Shown one piece after another: positions 51,010 through 59,968 of a stretch of DNA of 64,000 bases (the first letter of the stretch is position 1; each line of letters starts with the position of its first letter). Origin of the DNA: Halomontanus rarus (GTDB lineage: Archaea; Halobacteriota; Halobacteria; Halobacteriales; Natrialbaceae); the NCBI RefSeq assembly GCF_029338335.1, contig NZ_CP119796.1; one strand, given 5' to 3'. The notes under the pieces were generated by a model. It did no database searches. It had not been told where the DNA came from and saw nothing but the letters and a program-made list of their open reading frames with translations. The position numbers and the translations under genes were made by a program.

Positions 51010-51417
51010 TCAGAGCTCGGTCTCGAGCACGTATCCCCACTTCTCGTACGATCGCGTTCCGTAGAACTCGTGGACCGCTTCTTTGGCCAGCGGTGACGCC
51101 AGCGCGACGTACTCACAGCCTCGGTCGGTCGCCCACTGCTCGACGAACTCGAGGAGCGCCGTCCCGTGACCCTCGCCTCGCCGCTGTTCGTCGACGACGA
51201 GGTCGGACACCCACGCGTGCGGTGCGTGGTGGAGCAGTTCGCACTCGAGGACGCCGGCGACGGCGATCAGTTCGTCGCCGTCGAACCGGCCGAACGGGTA
51301 GTATCCCTCCGCGGCGGTCCACTCGAGGACCTCGTCGGGCTCGCGGTCGGTCCAGAGCTGTCGGAGGATCGGAACCGCGTCGACTAGCTCGTCGTCACCC
51401 AGTTCACGAACGTCCAT
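51010..51417 (-). CDS. GNAT family N-acetyltransferase
   Basis: The start at the ATG at 51417 (MDVRELGDDELVDAVPILRQ) gives 135 residues. The acetyl-CoA site is VSDLVVDEQRRGEGHGTALL, with the Q/RxxGxG/A motif as RRGEGHG. C-terminal ALASPLAKEAVHEFYGTRSYEKWGY is the usual helix and strand. The substrate is unknown. The longer frame upstream has no conserved content. Confidence 0.88.
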   Translation of the reverse strand: MDVRELGDDELVDAVPILRQLWTDREPDEVLEWTAAEGYYPFGRFDGDELIAVAGVLECELLHHAPHAWVSDLVVDEQRRGEGHGTALLEFVEQWATDRGCEYVALASPLAKEAVHEFYGTRSYEKWGYVLETEL

Positions 51418-51592
51418 GGTCCACGTTTTGGCTGGAAGCGGAGCGCAAAAAGCGTGTTCGATACACGATATCGTGAGACGAATACGTCGCACGACGCGTT
51501 GTGCTCGAGACCGGTCGTCACGAGAGACCGTCAGGACGTGTGTAGGTGCGTTTTATTGGCGTCCGGAGGGTCAATAACGGGAGGGAATCGCT

Positions 51593-52120
51593 ATGAGAGA
51601 CAGAGACAAGGACTGGAGCAGAGACAGAAACGGAGACCTGGACAGAGACCGCACGCGAGGGAGACCGAACCCGTTTCAGGGCCTCGAGAACCTCTTCGAA
51701 CAGATGAGCCGGCAGTTCGAGAGCGCGGCGCGGTCCTGGGAGACGAACGCCGGTGGCGAGTCCGGAACCAAATTCGACTTCTCGATCGGCGAGTCGGTCA
51801 ACGGCCTCGACCTCGCGGAGGGGGACGACGAGTTCGTCGTCACGGTCGACGTTCCTGGCTACGAGACCGCCGATATCGAGGTGCGCCTGTCGGGTGCGAA
51901 CGACGTACTGCACGTCGACGGTGAACGAAGCCGCGAGACCGACGCGGACGAAGATCAGTTCATTCGTCGCGAGCGGCGGGCGCAGTCGTTTAGCCGTCGC
52001 GTGCAACTCCCGCAACCGGTCGACGACGAGGACGTCACCGCCCGTCTCAACAACGGTGTGTTGACGATCACGCTCGGCAAGGCAGAATCCGACGAATCAC
52101 ACCACATCGATATCGAATAG
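51593..52120 (+). CDS. hsp20: Small heat-shock protein, Hsp20/alpha-crystallin family
   Basis: This 175-residue protein has an N-terminus rich in Arg/Asp repeats (RDRDKDWSRDRNGDLDRD), then a short amphipathic region (FQGLENLFEQMSRQF). The alpha-crystallin domain covers about residues 75-165: FVVTVDVPGYETADIEVRLS, RRAQSFSRRVQLPQPVD, LNNGVLTITLGK. The C-terminal anchor is present as ITI in LTITLGK. It acts as an ATP-independent holdase. The repetitive charged N-terminus is longer than usual. Confidence 0.92.
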   Translation: MRDRDKDWSRDRNGDLDRDRTRGRPNPFQGLENLFEQMSRQFESAARSWETNAGGESGTKFDFSIGESVNGLDLAEGDDEFVVTVDVPGYETADIEVRLSGANDVLHVDGERSRETDADEDQFIRRERRAQSFSRRVQLPQPVDDEDVTARLNNGVLTITLGKAESDESHHIDIE

Positions 52121-52152
52121 CGCTCGAGAGCGCCGAAACGATCGGCTTTCGA

Positions 52153-53181
52153 TCAGTGCTCGAGGTCTTCGTCGCCGTCGAGGTGGAGCGTGTCGAAGAA
52201 TCGGCGAGTGATCCGCGTCGAAACGAACGAGAGGAGGTCGGCTTCGTCGTCGGCCTCGTCGGCGAAGAGCCCGAGTTCGATCCGGCCGCCGGCCATGTCG
52301 TGGTGACCGCCGGCGTTGCCCAACCCGCCGTAGGCGTCCTCGAGCGTCTCGCCCATGTGGACTCGCGGATCGATCGAACGGCCGCTCATTCGGATGGTTC
52401 CGTTGACGATCCCGTAGACGAGCACCGTATCGACGCCCTCGAGGTTGAGCAGGTAGTCGGCGGCCTGTGGAAGGGCGTCGGTCTCGGTGGTCCGATCGAC
52501 GCTCGCGACCAGCGACGATCCTCGCCGCTCTCGAGTCGTGATCGCGCGGCCGATCGCGTCGATCGTCGCCGGTGAGAAGGCGGTCCCGTACAGTTGTTCG
52601 AGTACCTCGAGATCAGCGTCCGGGTAAACCGCGAGGGCGGCTTCGTACTCGCGAGCGGTCGGCTCGCGGATGAAATCGAGGCGTTCGCGATGCAAGGCGA
52701 ACAGGAGCGCGGAGGCGAGTCGCGTCGTCATCGCAACCTCGAGGTCGAGGAGGTACTCGACGAAAATCGTCGAGGTCGCCCCGTACTCCGTCCGAACGTC
52801 GGTAAAGCGAGCGTCGGGAGCCTCCGTCGGGTGGTGGTCGACGATGATCGACGGCTCCAGCGAGAGCGGTGCCTCCGTGTTCCCGCCGGGTCGCGAGTGG
52901 TCGACGAACGCGACGCAGCCGGCGTCCTCGATTCTGCGCTCGTCCCCGAGTTCGTCGAACGCGACGACGTCGATCTCGAGCATGTTCACGAACGCGCGGT
53001 TTTGCTGGTGGGAGATCTCTCCGCCGTAGACGATCAGGACGTCGTCGACGTCGCGCGATCGAGCGATCCGCTCGAGCGCGAGCGCACTCGCGAGACAGTC
53101 CGGATCGGGGTTGTCGTGGCAGACGATTACCAGCGCACTCGCCTCGTCCAGCACCGACGCGAGCGTCGCGGCTCGAGACAT
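52153..53181 (-). CDS. DHH-family phosphoesterase (RecJ-like/NrnA-like)
   Basis: The start at the ATG at 53181 (MSRAATLASVLDEASALVIV) gives 342 residues. DHH motifs: I as CHDNPDPDCLASALAL, II as FVDHSRPGG, III as IIVDHHPTEAP with the DHH triad, and the DHHA1 end GNAGGHHDMAGGRIELG. Members cleave oligoribonucleotides, pAp or single-stranded DNA using two metal ions. It is the short stand-alone form with no CBS domain. Substrate not determined. Confidence 0.88.
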   Translation of the reverse strand: MSRAATLASVLDEASALVIVCHDNPDPDCLASALALERIARSRDVDDVLIVYGGEISHQQNRAFVNMLEIDVVAFDELGDERRIEDAGCVAFVDHSRPGGNTEAPLSLEPSIIVDHHPTEAPDARFTDVRTEYGATSTIFVEYLLDLEVAMTTRLASALLFALHRERLDFIREPTAREYEAALAVYPDADLEVLEQLYGTAFSPATIDAIGRAITTRERRGSSLVASVDRTTETDALPQAADYLLNLEGVDTVLVYGIVNGTIRMSGRSIDPRVHMGETLEDAYGGLGNAGGHHDMAGGRIELGLFADEADDEADLLSFVSTRITRRFFDTLHLDGDEDLEH

Positions 53182-53257
53182 ACTCGAGACTACGGGTAGC
53201 AACGGCTTGAACCCCGTGACGGGATTCGGTAAGTGAGAGTGTGAGTGTCCGATCGAA

Positions 53258-54142
53258 TCACTCTTCGACCGTAATCGAGAGCTCGGCGATCAACGGAGTC
53301 GCGATGTGGGTTCCAGTCCCGACCTGTGCGACGAGGTCGTGGTCGCCCGGTTCGAGTTCGAGTTCGATCGAGGACGAGCCACCGCCGAAGTGGTTGTAGC
53401 CGTCCTCGCTCGGGATCAGCTCACCGACCTCGACCGGGTCGTGATCGACGAGGACGTGGTGGTGACCCGCGTTCTGATGTGTCTGATTGGCCCGTTCGAT
53501 CTCGAAATCGGCTCCATCGACCTCGACCTCGAGGTCGAACGAGACCGGACTCGAGACCGTTTCGCCGTCCTCGATACCGACGAACTCGAGGCTCGCCTCC
53601 TCGACCGTGATGGTCACCTCGTCGGTCACCGGCAGGGCGCGGTGCTGGCCGTCGCCGGCTTGGAGGACGAGGTCGTGCTCGCCGGGCTCGAGGTCGAGGA
53701 CGCTGTCGAGCGAGCCGTCGCCAAAGTGGTTGTAGCCGTCGTCGCTCGGAATCGGTTCGCCCTCCTCCACCGGCTCCTGGTCGACCAGAACGTGGAAGTG
53801 GCCCGCCCCGTCGTTGACCCCCTCCTCGACGGCTTCGATGTCGAGGTTCTCGGCCGCCATCGAGACGTATACGCCGCCAACGGTCGTGTCGCCCTCTGTC
53901 GGTTCGATGAACGAGACCGACGCGTCCTCGTCGTAGTCGACGAGCGAGGACTCGTCATCGGTGGCGTTGTCGTTATCATCGCTGGTAGCGTTATCGCCGT
54001 CGGTACTGTTGCTATCGTCGGTACTGTTACTATCGTCGCCGTTTCCATCACCGTCGTCGTCGGCAGTACAACCAGCGAGACTCGCGAGAGCTACCGTTCC
54101 GGTCGTCGTGAGTACCGTTCGCCGCGTCGGATCGTCTTCCAT
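53258..54142 (-). CDS. Tat lipoprotein with two DUF4399 domains
   Basis: This 294-residue protein begins MEDDPTRRTVLTTTGTVALA with LASLAGC following: a twin-arginine signal plus lipobox. A Ser/Asp/Asn spacer of about 40 residues follows, then two copies of a DUF4399-type domain. Each has GAGHFHVLVDQEPVEEGEPI or GHHHVLVDHDPVEVGELI, DGYNHFGDGS or DGYNHFGGGS, and a closing LEPGEHDLVLQ or LEPGDHDLVAQ. His-rich edges suggest metal binding, but the function is unknown. Internal duplication is evident. Anchored outside the cell. Confidence 0.85.
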   Translation of the reverse strand: MEDDPTRRTVLTTTGTVALASLAGCTADDDGDGNGDDSNSTDDSNSTDGDNATSDDNDNATDDESSLVDYDEDASVSFIEPTEGDTTVGGVYVSMAAENLDIEAVEEGVNDGAGHFHVLVDQEPVEEGEPIPSDDGYNHFGDGSLDSVLDLEPGEHDLVLQAGDGQHRALPVTDEVTITVEEASLEFVGIEDGETVSSPVSFDLEVEVDGADFEIERANQTHQNAGHHHVLVDHDPVEVGELIPSEDGYNHFGGGSSSIELELEPGDHDLVAQVGTGTHIATPLIAELSITVEE

Positions 54143-54352
54143 AGCCGATGGCTATCACGAACGGGTACAAATTACGTTCGGTCTTCGTGGATTATCAGCA
54201 TCTTTGATAGTATATAGTGCCGCCTAAATCGATCGAAAATAAAGTCGAGAGCTCGAGTATCTGATCTGCAGGATCGCGTTCGTTCCGTTTCGAGCAAGCC
54301 CTACGCGAGTCGATGCAGGCCGTAGACGTCCCAGTGGTCGGTCGCCCGTGAC

Positions 54353-55351
54353 TCACCGTCCAGTCAGTGCCTCGCTCGCCGGTGCGAACGAGATCTCGGT
54401 CCCCAGTCCCTCCTCGAGCGCTCTCTCGTACAGCATGTACGCCGCGGCGGTCGTTTCGATACCGGTCCCGCCGCTGTCGAAGACCGTGAGTTCGTCCCTG
54501 CTCGTCCGACCGGCCGCCTCGCCCGCGATGACTTCGCCGAGTTCGGCGTGAACGTGGTCCTCCGTGACGACACCCGCCTCGAGCGCCGCCAGAAACGATC
54601 CCGCGTCGGCGGTCGCGCGTTTTCGCAGATCGGGAACGTACGTCGCCCGCTCGATCGTCGCCACGTCGAGTTCGCGTTTCTTCGGGTGGTACTGGCCCAT
54701 CGCGGTGACGTGAGTTCCGGACTCGAGGTCGTCGCTCTCGACCACGGGCTCGCTCGCGGTCGTCGCCGTGATCACGACGTCCGCTCCCGAGACGGCCGCC
54801 GTACTCGAGTCGACGGCGTCGACGCTCGCCTCGAGTTCCTCGTCGAACTCGCTGGCGAACGCCTCGCGGTTCTCGCGGGTCGGCGAGTAGACGCGGACGT
54901 CGGTGAACTCGCGGACGGTCGCCGTCGCCCGAATTTGACCGCGAGCTTGCGCACCGCTCCCGATGACGGCGAGCGTCGTCGCGTCTTCGCGGGCGAGCGC
55001 GTCGACCCCGACGGCACCGGCCGCACCGGTTTTGAAGGGATTCATCGAAGCGCCGTCGAGTAGCGCTAGTGGTTCGCCGCTCTGGGCGTCGAACAGCGGC
55101 GTCATGAACCATGCGTCACCGGCACCGAAGCCGGCGGCGTACATGTAGCCGCCCATCGCACCGGTGTCGGGGAGGAGTGCGGCGTAGTTGGTGAGCATCC
55201 CGCTGGGCTCCGACCGCAGAAACGTCTGTCGTGGTTCGGCCGGCGCACCGTCACCGCGCTGGCGATAGCCCTCTCGGACGGCCTCGACGTACGCGACAGG
55301 TGGTGCCAGCTCGGCCACGTCGTCACTGGTGAGAAACAGCGTGTCGGTCAT
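54353..55351 (-). CDS. Ornithine cyclodeaminase/mu-crystallin family protein
   Basis: This 332-residue protein has a substrate-side N-terminal domain (MLTNYAALLPDTGAMGGYMY) and LLDGASMNPFKTGAAGAVGVDAL. The NAD-binding Rossmann motif is AVIGSGAQARGQIRA (about residues 130-145). ADVVITATTASEPVV and HVTAMGQYHPKKREL complete the family pattern. The product may be a cyclodeaminase, an alanine dehydrogenase-like enzyme or a ketimine reductase; the sequence does not decide. Complete length. Confidence 0.88.
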   Translation of the reverse strand: MTDTLFLTSDDVAELAPPVAYVEAVREGYRQRGDGAPAEPRQTFLRSEPSGMLTNYAALLPDTGAMGGYMYAAGFGAGDAWFMTPLFDAQSGEPLALLDGASMNPFKTGAAGAVGVDALAREDATTLAVIGSGAQARGQIRATATVREFTDVRVYSPTRENREAFASEFDEELEASVDAVDSSTAAVSGADVVITATTASEPVVESDDLESGTHVTAMGQYHPKKRELDVATIERATYVPDLRKRATADAGSFLAALEAGVVTEDHVHAELGEVIAGEAAGRTSRDELTVFDSGGTGIETTAAAYMLYERALEEGLGTEISFAPASEALTGR

Positions 55352-55438
55352 AGGAGAACAGACGGGCGCACGAACAAAAAGAGACGGGAGAGCGAGAGGA
55401 GGAGTGAGTCCGAGAGAGTGAGAGAGTGAGAGTGAAAG

Positions 55439-55654
55439 TTAATCGGCGTTGAACGGCGGTCGCTGGGTCCGGGTATCTTCGCGGCCGTCGACGGGCGCGT
55501 TGACGAACATCGCGTGGCCGATGAGGCCGATGGCGATGATGGCTCCGAACGGAACGGCTGTCGTCAGTGAAACGCCTACGACGGTCAGTGCAGCGGTGAT
55601 ACCGAGTAATGCGACCGGGATAAGCCCAAGAACAATGTCGTAATATCCAGCCAT
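55439..55654 (-). CDS. Small two-helix membrane protein (71 aa)
   Basis: MAGYYDIVLGLIPVALLGIT starts a protein with two to three hydrophobic helices (ALTVVGVSLTTAVPFGAII and AIGLIGHAMFVNAPV) and a polar tail (DGREDTRTQRPPFNAD). Such proteins are common next to housekeeping genes in haloarchaea, and I recall them as conserved, but no function is known. An AT-rich promoter lies upstream at about 55655-55700. Confidence 0.72.
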   Translation of the reverse strand: MAGYYDIVLGLIPVALLGITAALTVVGVSLTTAVPFGAIIAIGLIGHAMFVNAPVDGREDTRTQRPPFNAD

Positions 55655-56142
55655 AATCTACTCCATAGTATGATGAATAGGTATATAAGCGTTTCCCATA
55701 ATCGGCTGATACTGAACTCGTCGCCAATCTGTAACAACTCTAAATTGGACCCATAACTTATGGGGTCCTTATTCGGTGATCTATTTCGAAAATACTACCG
55801 CGTAATCGACGGGATTCGTAGAGTGGTGACGGTACTATCGAACCGACGTGAAATATTAACCGCAGGACCGAACAGGGGTGATCCATCTCCATATAGGAGT
55901 AATTTTCATATTTTATCCATAACCATCTAATGTGTAATCTTGGCCCGGGCTCGAGTCGCCACATACGAGGGATGACATGTGGGAGATAATTCACCTTGGA
56001 GGACGGGACGACCGGGCGAGCGACGTCGCTCGCCTAGGGGAGAGCGGACACCGCCGTATCCAAAAAAGGTCTCATCAAAACGGCGGCTATCTGTCGCCGA
56101 GCGCAATCCCGCTCGTCTCGTCGACCCACTCGAGACCAACCA
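55655..56142. other. AT-rich intergenic region ending in a palindrome
   Basis: About 490 bp without a supported gene. It begins with the promoter area of the 71-aa gene, is AT-rich to about 55930, and contains the perfect palindrome at 56015-56034 near the end of the DUF3054 gene. Confidence 0.5.
56015..56034. terminator. Perfect 20-bp palindrome downstream of DUF3054 gene
   Basis: ggcgagcgac is followed directly by gtcgctcgcc, a self-complementary 20-mer about 110 bp beyond the DUF3054 stop. It is possibly a terminator stem or a binding site for a dimeric protein. Confidence 0.4.
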
Positions 56143-56586
56143 CTACCGGTTCTCGAGCACCGATGCGACGGCGACACGCCAGGGGACGAGAACGAGGAGT
56201 CCGGTTCCGGTCATGACGAGATTGAACGGCCAGAGCGACCCGCCGTCGAACAGTCCCGACGAGCGAAGGATCAGGCCGACGTTCGCGGCGGCCAGCCACC
56301 CGACCGTCGTCACCCGTGCCGCTCGAGTCGGTTCGGTGAGCGTCTCAGTTGCGTACGCGCCCGCGATCACGGCGATCGGGACCCACGAAACGACGAACGG
56401 GACCGTCGTCGTGAGGGCTGCGATCGGTTCCGTAAACGGGTTCGTCCCGTGTCGCTGGACACCGACGAGGACGAGTGTTACCAGCAGCCCCGCGTCGACG
56501 AGTCCAATCAACGGGACGCGCCGGTCGCCTGCACCGGGAGTCGTGCGTTCGGTCGCCTCGGACTCAGTCGAGCCGTCCATACCCAT
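56143..56586 (-). CDS. DUF3054 family membrane protein
   Basis: This 147-residue protein (a second Met two codons in is also possible) has four hydrophobic helices: LIGLVDAGLLVTLVLVGVQR, FVVSWVPIAVIAGAYATE, VTTVGWLAAANVGLILRSSG, VMTGTGLLVLVPWRVAVAS. The HGTNPF segment after the first helix and the WRVAVASV end fit the DUF3054 family. Function unknown. A single gene. Confidence 0.8.
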   Translation of the reverse strand: MGMDGSTESEATERTTPGAGDRRVPLIGLVDAGLLVTLVLVGVQRHGTNPFTEPIAALTTTVPFVVSWVPIAVIAGAYATETLTEPTRAARVTTVGWLAAANVGLILRSSGLFDGGSLWPFNLVMTGTGLLVLVPWRVAVASVLENR

Positions 56587-57087
56587 ACGTTCGTCTCGCG
56601 ACTACGAGCGCTTGACTGTCCCGGTTCGCCGTCGTGCTGTATCCCATGGCCATGGCCGAGCGTTCTCCGCCGGTTCGCGCTCGAAGCGTTCGCTGACGAC
56701 GCTATTCGAGCGTCGAGTTAGCGACACCGATCTGGACAGGACAGGAGAGGAGGAACCGCGGCGACTGGCGTCGCCGGGTCGTCCAACGGACAGCGCGTCG
56801 GGTGCGAGGTCTCCCACCTCGCACTCGTACAGTCTGGACACCCACGTACTTTGTTAGCGCCTCCATTCTCGCGTGTCGGCGAAGAGTACCACGGGTGTGA
56901 GTCCCGTCTCGAGGCCATAAGTGGCGATTACCGACTCGCCTCGCACACTCATCGGTCGGGACGTCGACGACCGACTTCGACCGGGCGGTGGCGTCGCACC
57001 TGACTCGAGTGGGCCGTCCGATCGACGCGAACGTTCGAGAAGATGTAAGGCAGGACTAATGTAGGACGACTACGTACGATTCGATCG
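56587..57087. other. Intergenic region upstream of the J-domain gene
   Basis: About 500 bp. Short open frames occur on both strands but none has conserved-looking protein. No tRNA-like fold or repeat recognised. Confidence 0.45.
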
Positions 57088-57756
57088 ATGGCAGTGGCAG
57101 ACGACCAACGTGAAGGCTGCGACGGGTGTGGACGTACCGTCCCCCTCGAGGACCTGACGGCGGTGTCGATGCCCGACGGAGAATCCCTCGCGTGCTGTCC
57201 AGACTGCGAGCCCCACGCTCGAGAGGCTGCCCGGAAACTCTCCTCGCTCGACCAGCAGCGAGGGACCTGTGACGGCTGTAACGATACGTTTCGACAGGCC
57301 GACCTCGAGGACGCCGTGCTCACGGACGGGACGGTCATCACGTGCTGTCCGGACTGTCTCACGGAGGTCCCCGGCCACAGCGACGGGCAGTCGGATACGT
57401 CGGTTTCCGACGGATCGACCGACGCTGACACGACCGAACTCGCCACGCGTCGCAACCTCTGTAGCCAGTGCCACGAGTGGGTAACCGTCGAGTTGTTCCA
57501 CGTGACGACGATCGACGGGCGAACCGAGCAGTTGTGCCCCGATTGTAAAGAAACGGCCGAGACGAAAGGCATCGTCAACGACGTCAAACTCCGGAAAGCC
57601 GAGGCGCGAGAAATCCTCGACGTCGACGCGGACGCCTCGGAGGCCGAGGTTCGATCGGCGTTCCTCCAGCAGATCAAACACGCCCACCCGGATCGAAAGA
57701 GCGGCAGTCGCTCGGCGTTCAAACTCGTCAAAGAGGCGTACGACCGACTCCAGTGA
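57088..57756 (+). CDS. Zinc-ribbon protein with C-terminal J domain
   Basis: This 222-residue protein has three zinc ribbons: CDGCG...CCPDC (residues 11-36), CDGCN...CCPDC (58-88) and CSQCH...CPDC (about 122-150). A short helical linker leads to a J domain from about residue 165: REILDVDADASEAEVRSAFL, then the diagnostic HPD in KHAHPDRKSG and FKLVKEAYDRLQ at the extreme C-terminus. J domains stimulate Hsp70 (DnaK) ATPase. Here the client-binding part would be the ribbons. J at the C-terminus differs from classical DnaJ, where it is N-terminal with zinc modules after it. Confidence 0.87.
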   Translation: MAVADDQREGCDGCGRTVPLEDLTAVSMPDGESLACCPDCEPHAREAARKLSSLDQQRGTCDGCNDTFRQADLEDAVLTDGTVITCCPDCLTEVPGHSDGQSDTSVSDGSTDADTTELATRRNLCSQCHEWVTVELFHVTTIDGRTEQLCPDCKETAETKGIVNDVKLRKAEAREILDVDADASEAEVRSAFLQQIKHAHPDRKSGSRSAFKLVKEAYDRLQ

Positions 57757-57801
57757 GCGGTAATGGAGACCCGACGGAGACGATCACGTTCGACCGTCCG
57801 A

Positions 57802-58410
57802 TCACAATCCCCCTTCTCGCCGCACGAACCCGATCGTCGCCGGATCGAAGTAGTACGTCGACTCGCAGACCTCACAGTTTACGTCGAGGAGCTGGCCGTG
57901 AGTGTGGCGTTTCCACAGTTTCGTCTGCCCCTCCTCGAGTTCGAGGGTGACCGGGTGGCCACAGTCGGCGAGCGTACAGGGAAACCGGATGTACCAGTTG
58001 GGGACCGAGAGCGCACCCAGCGGAGCCAGCTCCGCACGGAGCCGACAGAGCAGGTTAAAGACCGTAAACGAGAGGTTCTCTCGATCGAGCGTGACGCCCT
58101 CGCTATCGGCGACGAAGCCGCCCCGTAAGTCGTCGCTCTCGTACAGCGGGAGCACGGGTATCCCTTTCGCGAGCGCGTAGCCGATCTCCTGATTGATCCA
58201 CTTGCTCTCGGCCGACTGTGTCGTGAGCACGGCGACGACGAGGTCGCTGTTCGCGAGCCGACCCTCGAGGCGTTTCCGGCTTCGCCCGGATTCGACTTCC
58301 TCGAGGGCGATGTGGACGCCAAACGGGAAGTTCTTGACCGTGGAGAACAGCTCCTGTACTAGTTCGAGATCCGCAGGTGCGTGCGAGACGAAGATCTGTT
58401 CTCCGGTCAT
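57802..58410 (-). CDS. TIR-domain protein with C-terminal zinc-knuckle-like region
   Basis: This 202-residue protein opens with QIFVSHAPADLELVQELFST (TIR box 1), then IALEEVESGRSRKRLEGRLA, DLVVAVLTTQSAESKWINQEIG and GIPVLPLYE. The Glu in NQEIG is at the place of the TIR catalytic glutamate. The last 70 residues carry CTLADCGHP and CEVCES, possibly a zinc site. Microbial TIR proteins often cleave NAD+ in antiviral defence; others are scaffolds. No partner (Argonaute, Thoeris ThsA, CRISPR) is adjacent, so its role is open. Confidence 0.85.
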   Translation of the reverse strand: MTGEQIFVSHAPADLELVQELFSTVKNFPFGVHIALEEVESGRSRKRLEGRLANSDLVVAVLTTQSAESKWINQEIGYALAKGIPVLPLYESDDLRGGFVADSEGVTLDRENLSFTVFNLLCRLRAELAPLGALSVPNWYIRFPCTLADCGHPVTLELEEGQTKLWKRHTHGQLLDVNCEVCESTYYFDPATIGFVRREGGL

Positions 58411-58558
58411 TCGTCTTCTACTGAACAGTCAAATCGTTATTAATGTAACTGAACAGGGCCGGATTCACAACGACCTGAAGTGAATCAGCAATGGCGGTAC
58501 TCAATCTTAGGTCCGAGCGGCGATATCTGTTGGTTATTATTCAATCCATCTCCTCAGT

Positions 58559-59203
58559 TCACAGCGGGTCGACGAGCGACTCGAGTGCGGCTTTCGGATC
58601 GTCGGCCTTGGCGACGCCGCTTGCGAGCAAGACGCCCTCCGACCCGAGTTCGCGCGCCGCGACGGCGTCTTCGCCCGTCGAAATGCCGGCGCCACAGAGG
58701 ACCGAGACGCCCTCGTCGGCTGCCGTCGCGGCGTCGACGGCGTCTTCGACGATATCCGGATCGGCCTGGCTCACCGGCGTCCCGGTTCCGATCAGTTCCG
58801 GCGGTTCGACGGCGACCGCGTCCGGACCGAGCGCCGCCGCCGCACCGATCTGCGCCGGATTGTTCGCGCAGACGATCGTCTCGAGATCGACGCGGCGGGC
58901 GGCCTCGAGGGCTCCGTCGATATCGGCCAGCCGAAGCCGGCGCTCGGAGTGGTTAAGTAACGTTCCGACCGCTCCCGCCTCGGCCGCGGTTTCGGCGAGG
59001 GTGTGGCCCGTGTTGCTTCCGTACTCGATCGGATCGACGTGCTGGGCCCACGTCTCGACGCCCGTCTCCGCGACGCGCTCTATGTGTGCGGTCTGCGGTG
59101 CGACGGCGATCCGTGCGGGTGTCGTTTCGTTGACCTCCCGTGCGGCGGTCGCGACGGCGACCGGATCGCAGGGGTACGTCTTGAGGTTGACGAGGACGAG
59201 CAT
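58559..59203 (-). CDS. tpiA: Triosephosphate isomerase (archaeal type)
   Basis: This 214-residue enzyme interconverts dihydroxyacetone phosphate and glyceraldehyde 3-phosphate. Archaeal TIMs are shorter than bacterial ones, and this fits. MLVLVNLKTYPCDPVAVA holds the catalytic Lys in NLKTY. GTLLNHSERRLRLADIDGAL holds the NHSE histidine. ALGPDAVAVEPPELIGTG holds the catalytic Glu. GAGISTGEDAVAARELGSEG is the phosphate-binding end. Complete and typical. Confidence 0.96.
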   Translation of the reverse strand: MLVLVNLKTYPCDPVAVATAAREVNETTPARIAVAPQTAHIERVAETGVETWAQHVDPIEYGSNTGHTLAETAAEAGAVGTLLNHSERRLRLADIDGALEAARRVDLETIVCANNPAQIGAAAALGPDAVAVEPPELIGTGTPVSQADPDIVEDAVDAATAADEGVSVLCGAGISTGEDAVAARELGSEGVLLASGVAKADDPKAALESLVDPL

Positions 59204-59359
59204 GTCAGATATCGCAGTCGCTCACCGGAAATAGGTTTCGAGTACTGCAAGTCGTGCCGGGCCGGCGGATCAACGGGCGAAGAAACACGATTCTCGGTCG
59301 TCGATACCGATTCGAGTCGGCGAAGCGACGAGTATCGGCGATCGGCCGTCGATCCGGAG

Positions 59360-59914
59360 TCAGTCTTTGCGCTTGACGACGTCGCCGAGGGTGTAACTCC
59401 CGCTCGAGGAGCCACCGCTCCACTCCGTGTCCTCCGCGGAGCCGCCACCGCCCGAGAGGCTGATGTCGAGGAACCGCTCGAGTTTCGACTGGACGCGATC
59501 GCTCGGTAGCGTGTCACCGCGCTCGAGTTTGCGGATGAGACTCGCCTTCTCGTTGAGTTCGTTCGCGAGATCCGACTGGCTGAGTCCCTCGTTTTCGCGA
59601 GCGCGCCGGATTCGGTCGTCGTAGTCGGTTACGATCTCGTCCATGTCGTCGAACATGTCCGAGCGACGTGACCGACCGGAGGAGCTGGAACTGCTCGAAC
59701 TCGAGCTCGCACCGGCGGACTGGCCACCGCTCGAGGAACCCGAGTTCGAACTCGAGGAACTCGTCGAGTACTTCGTCGAGGTGCTCGAACTCGAGGCGGT
59801 TTTCACTTCAGTACCGAAGTCGGTGCAGTCCGAACAGACATCCAACTTCGCGCCCTCGACCTTGATCGTCTTCGGGGACGACGTCTCGGCGCCACACATC
59901 TCGCACTGAACCAT
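59360..59914 (-). CDS. mbf1: Multiprotein bridging factor aMBF1
   Basis: This 184-residue protein has an N-terminal zinc ribbon (MVQCEMCGAETSSPKTIKVE; CSDC), a long Ser-rich linker (residues 40-80), then a Cro/XRE-type helix-turn-helix (IRRARENEGLSQSDLANELN; EKASLIRKLERGDTLPSD). Archaeal MBF1 has this exact order and associates with transcription and translation. The C-terminus contains a second Gly/Ser stretch and ends YTLGDVVKRKD. The Ser-rich linker is low complexity. Confidence 0.95.
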   Translation of the reverse strand: MVQCEMCGAETSSPKTIKVEGAKLDVCSDCTDFGTEVKTASSSSTSTKYSTSSSSSNSGSSSGGQSAGASSSSSSSSSSGRSRRSDMFDDMDEIVTDYDDRIRRARENEGLSQSDLANELNEKASLIRKLERGDTLPSDRVQSKLERFLDISLSGGGGSAEDTEWSGGSSSGSYTLGDVVKRKD

Positions 59915-59968
59915 GCCCGATTCTATAGCGCGGCGAGTGATAAAGGATGCGGCGCGTTCCCGGATGAC

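Noticed and set aside
54195..55112. 305-codon Arg-rich frame overlapping the ornithine cyclodeaminase gene
   Set aside because: Same strand, other frame, extreme Arg/Gly content; a shadow of the real gene.
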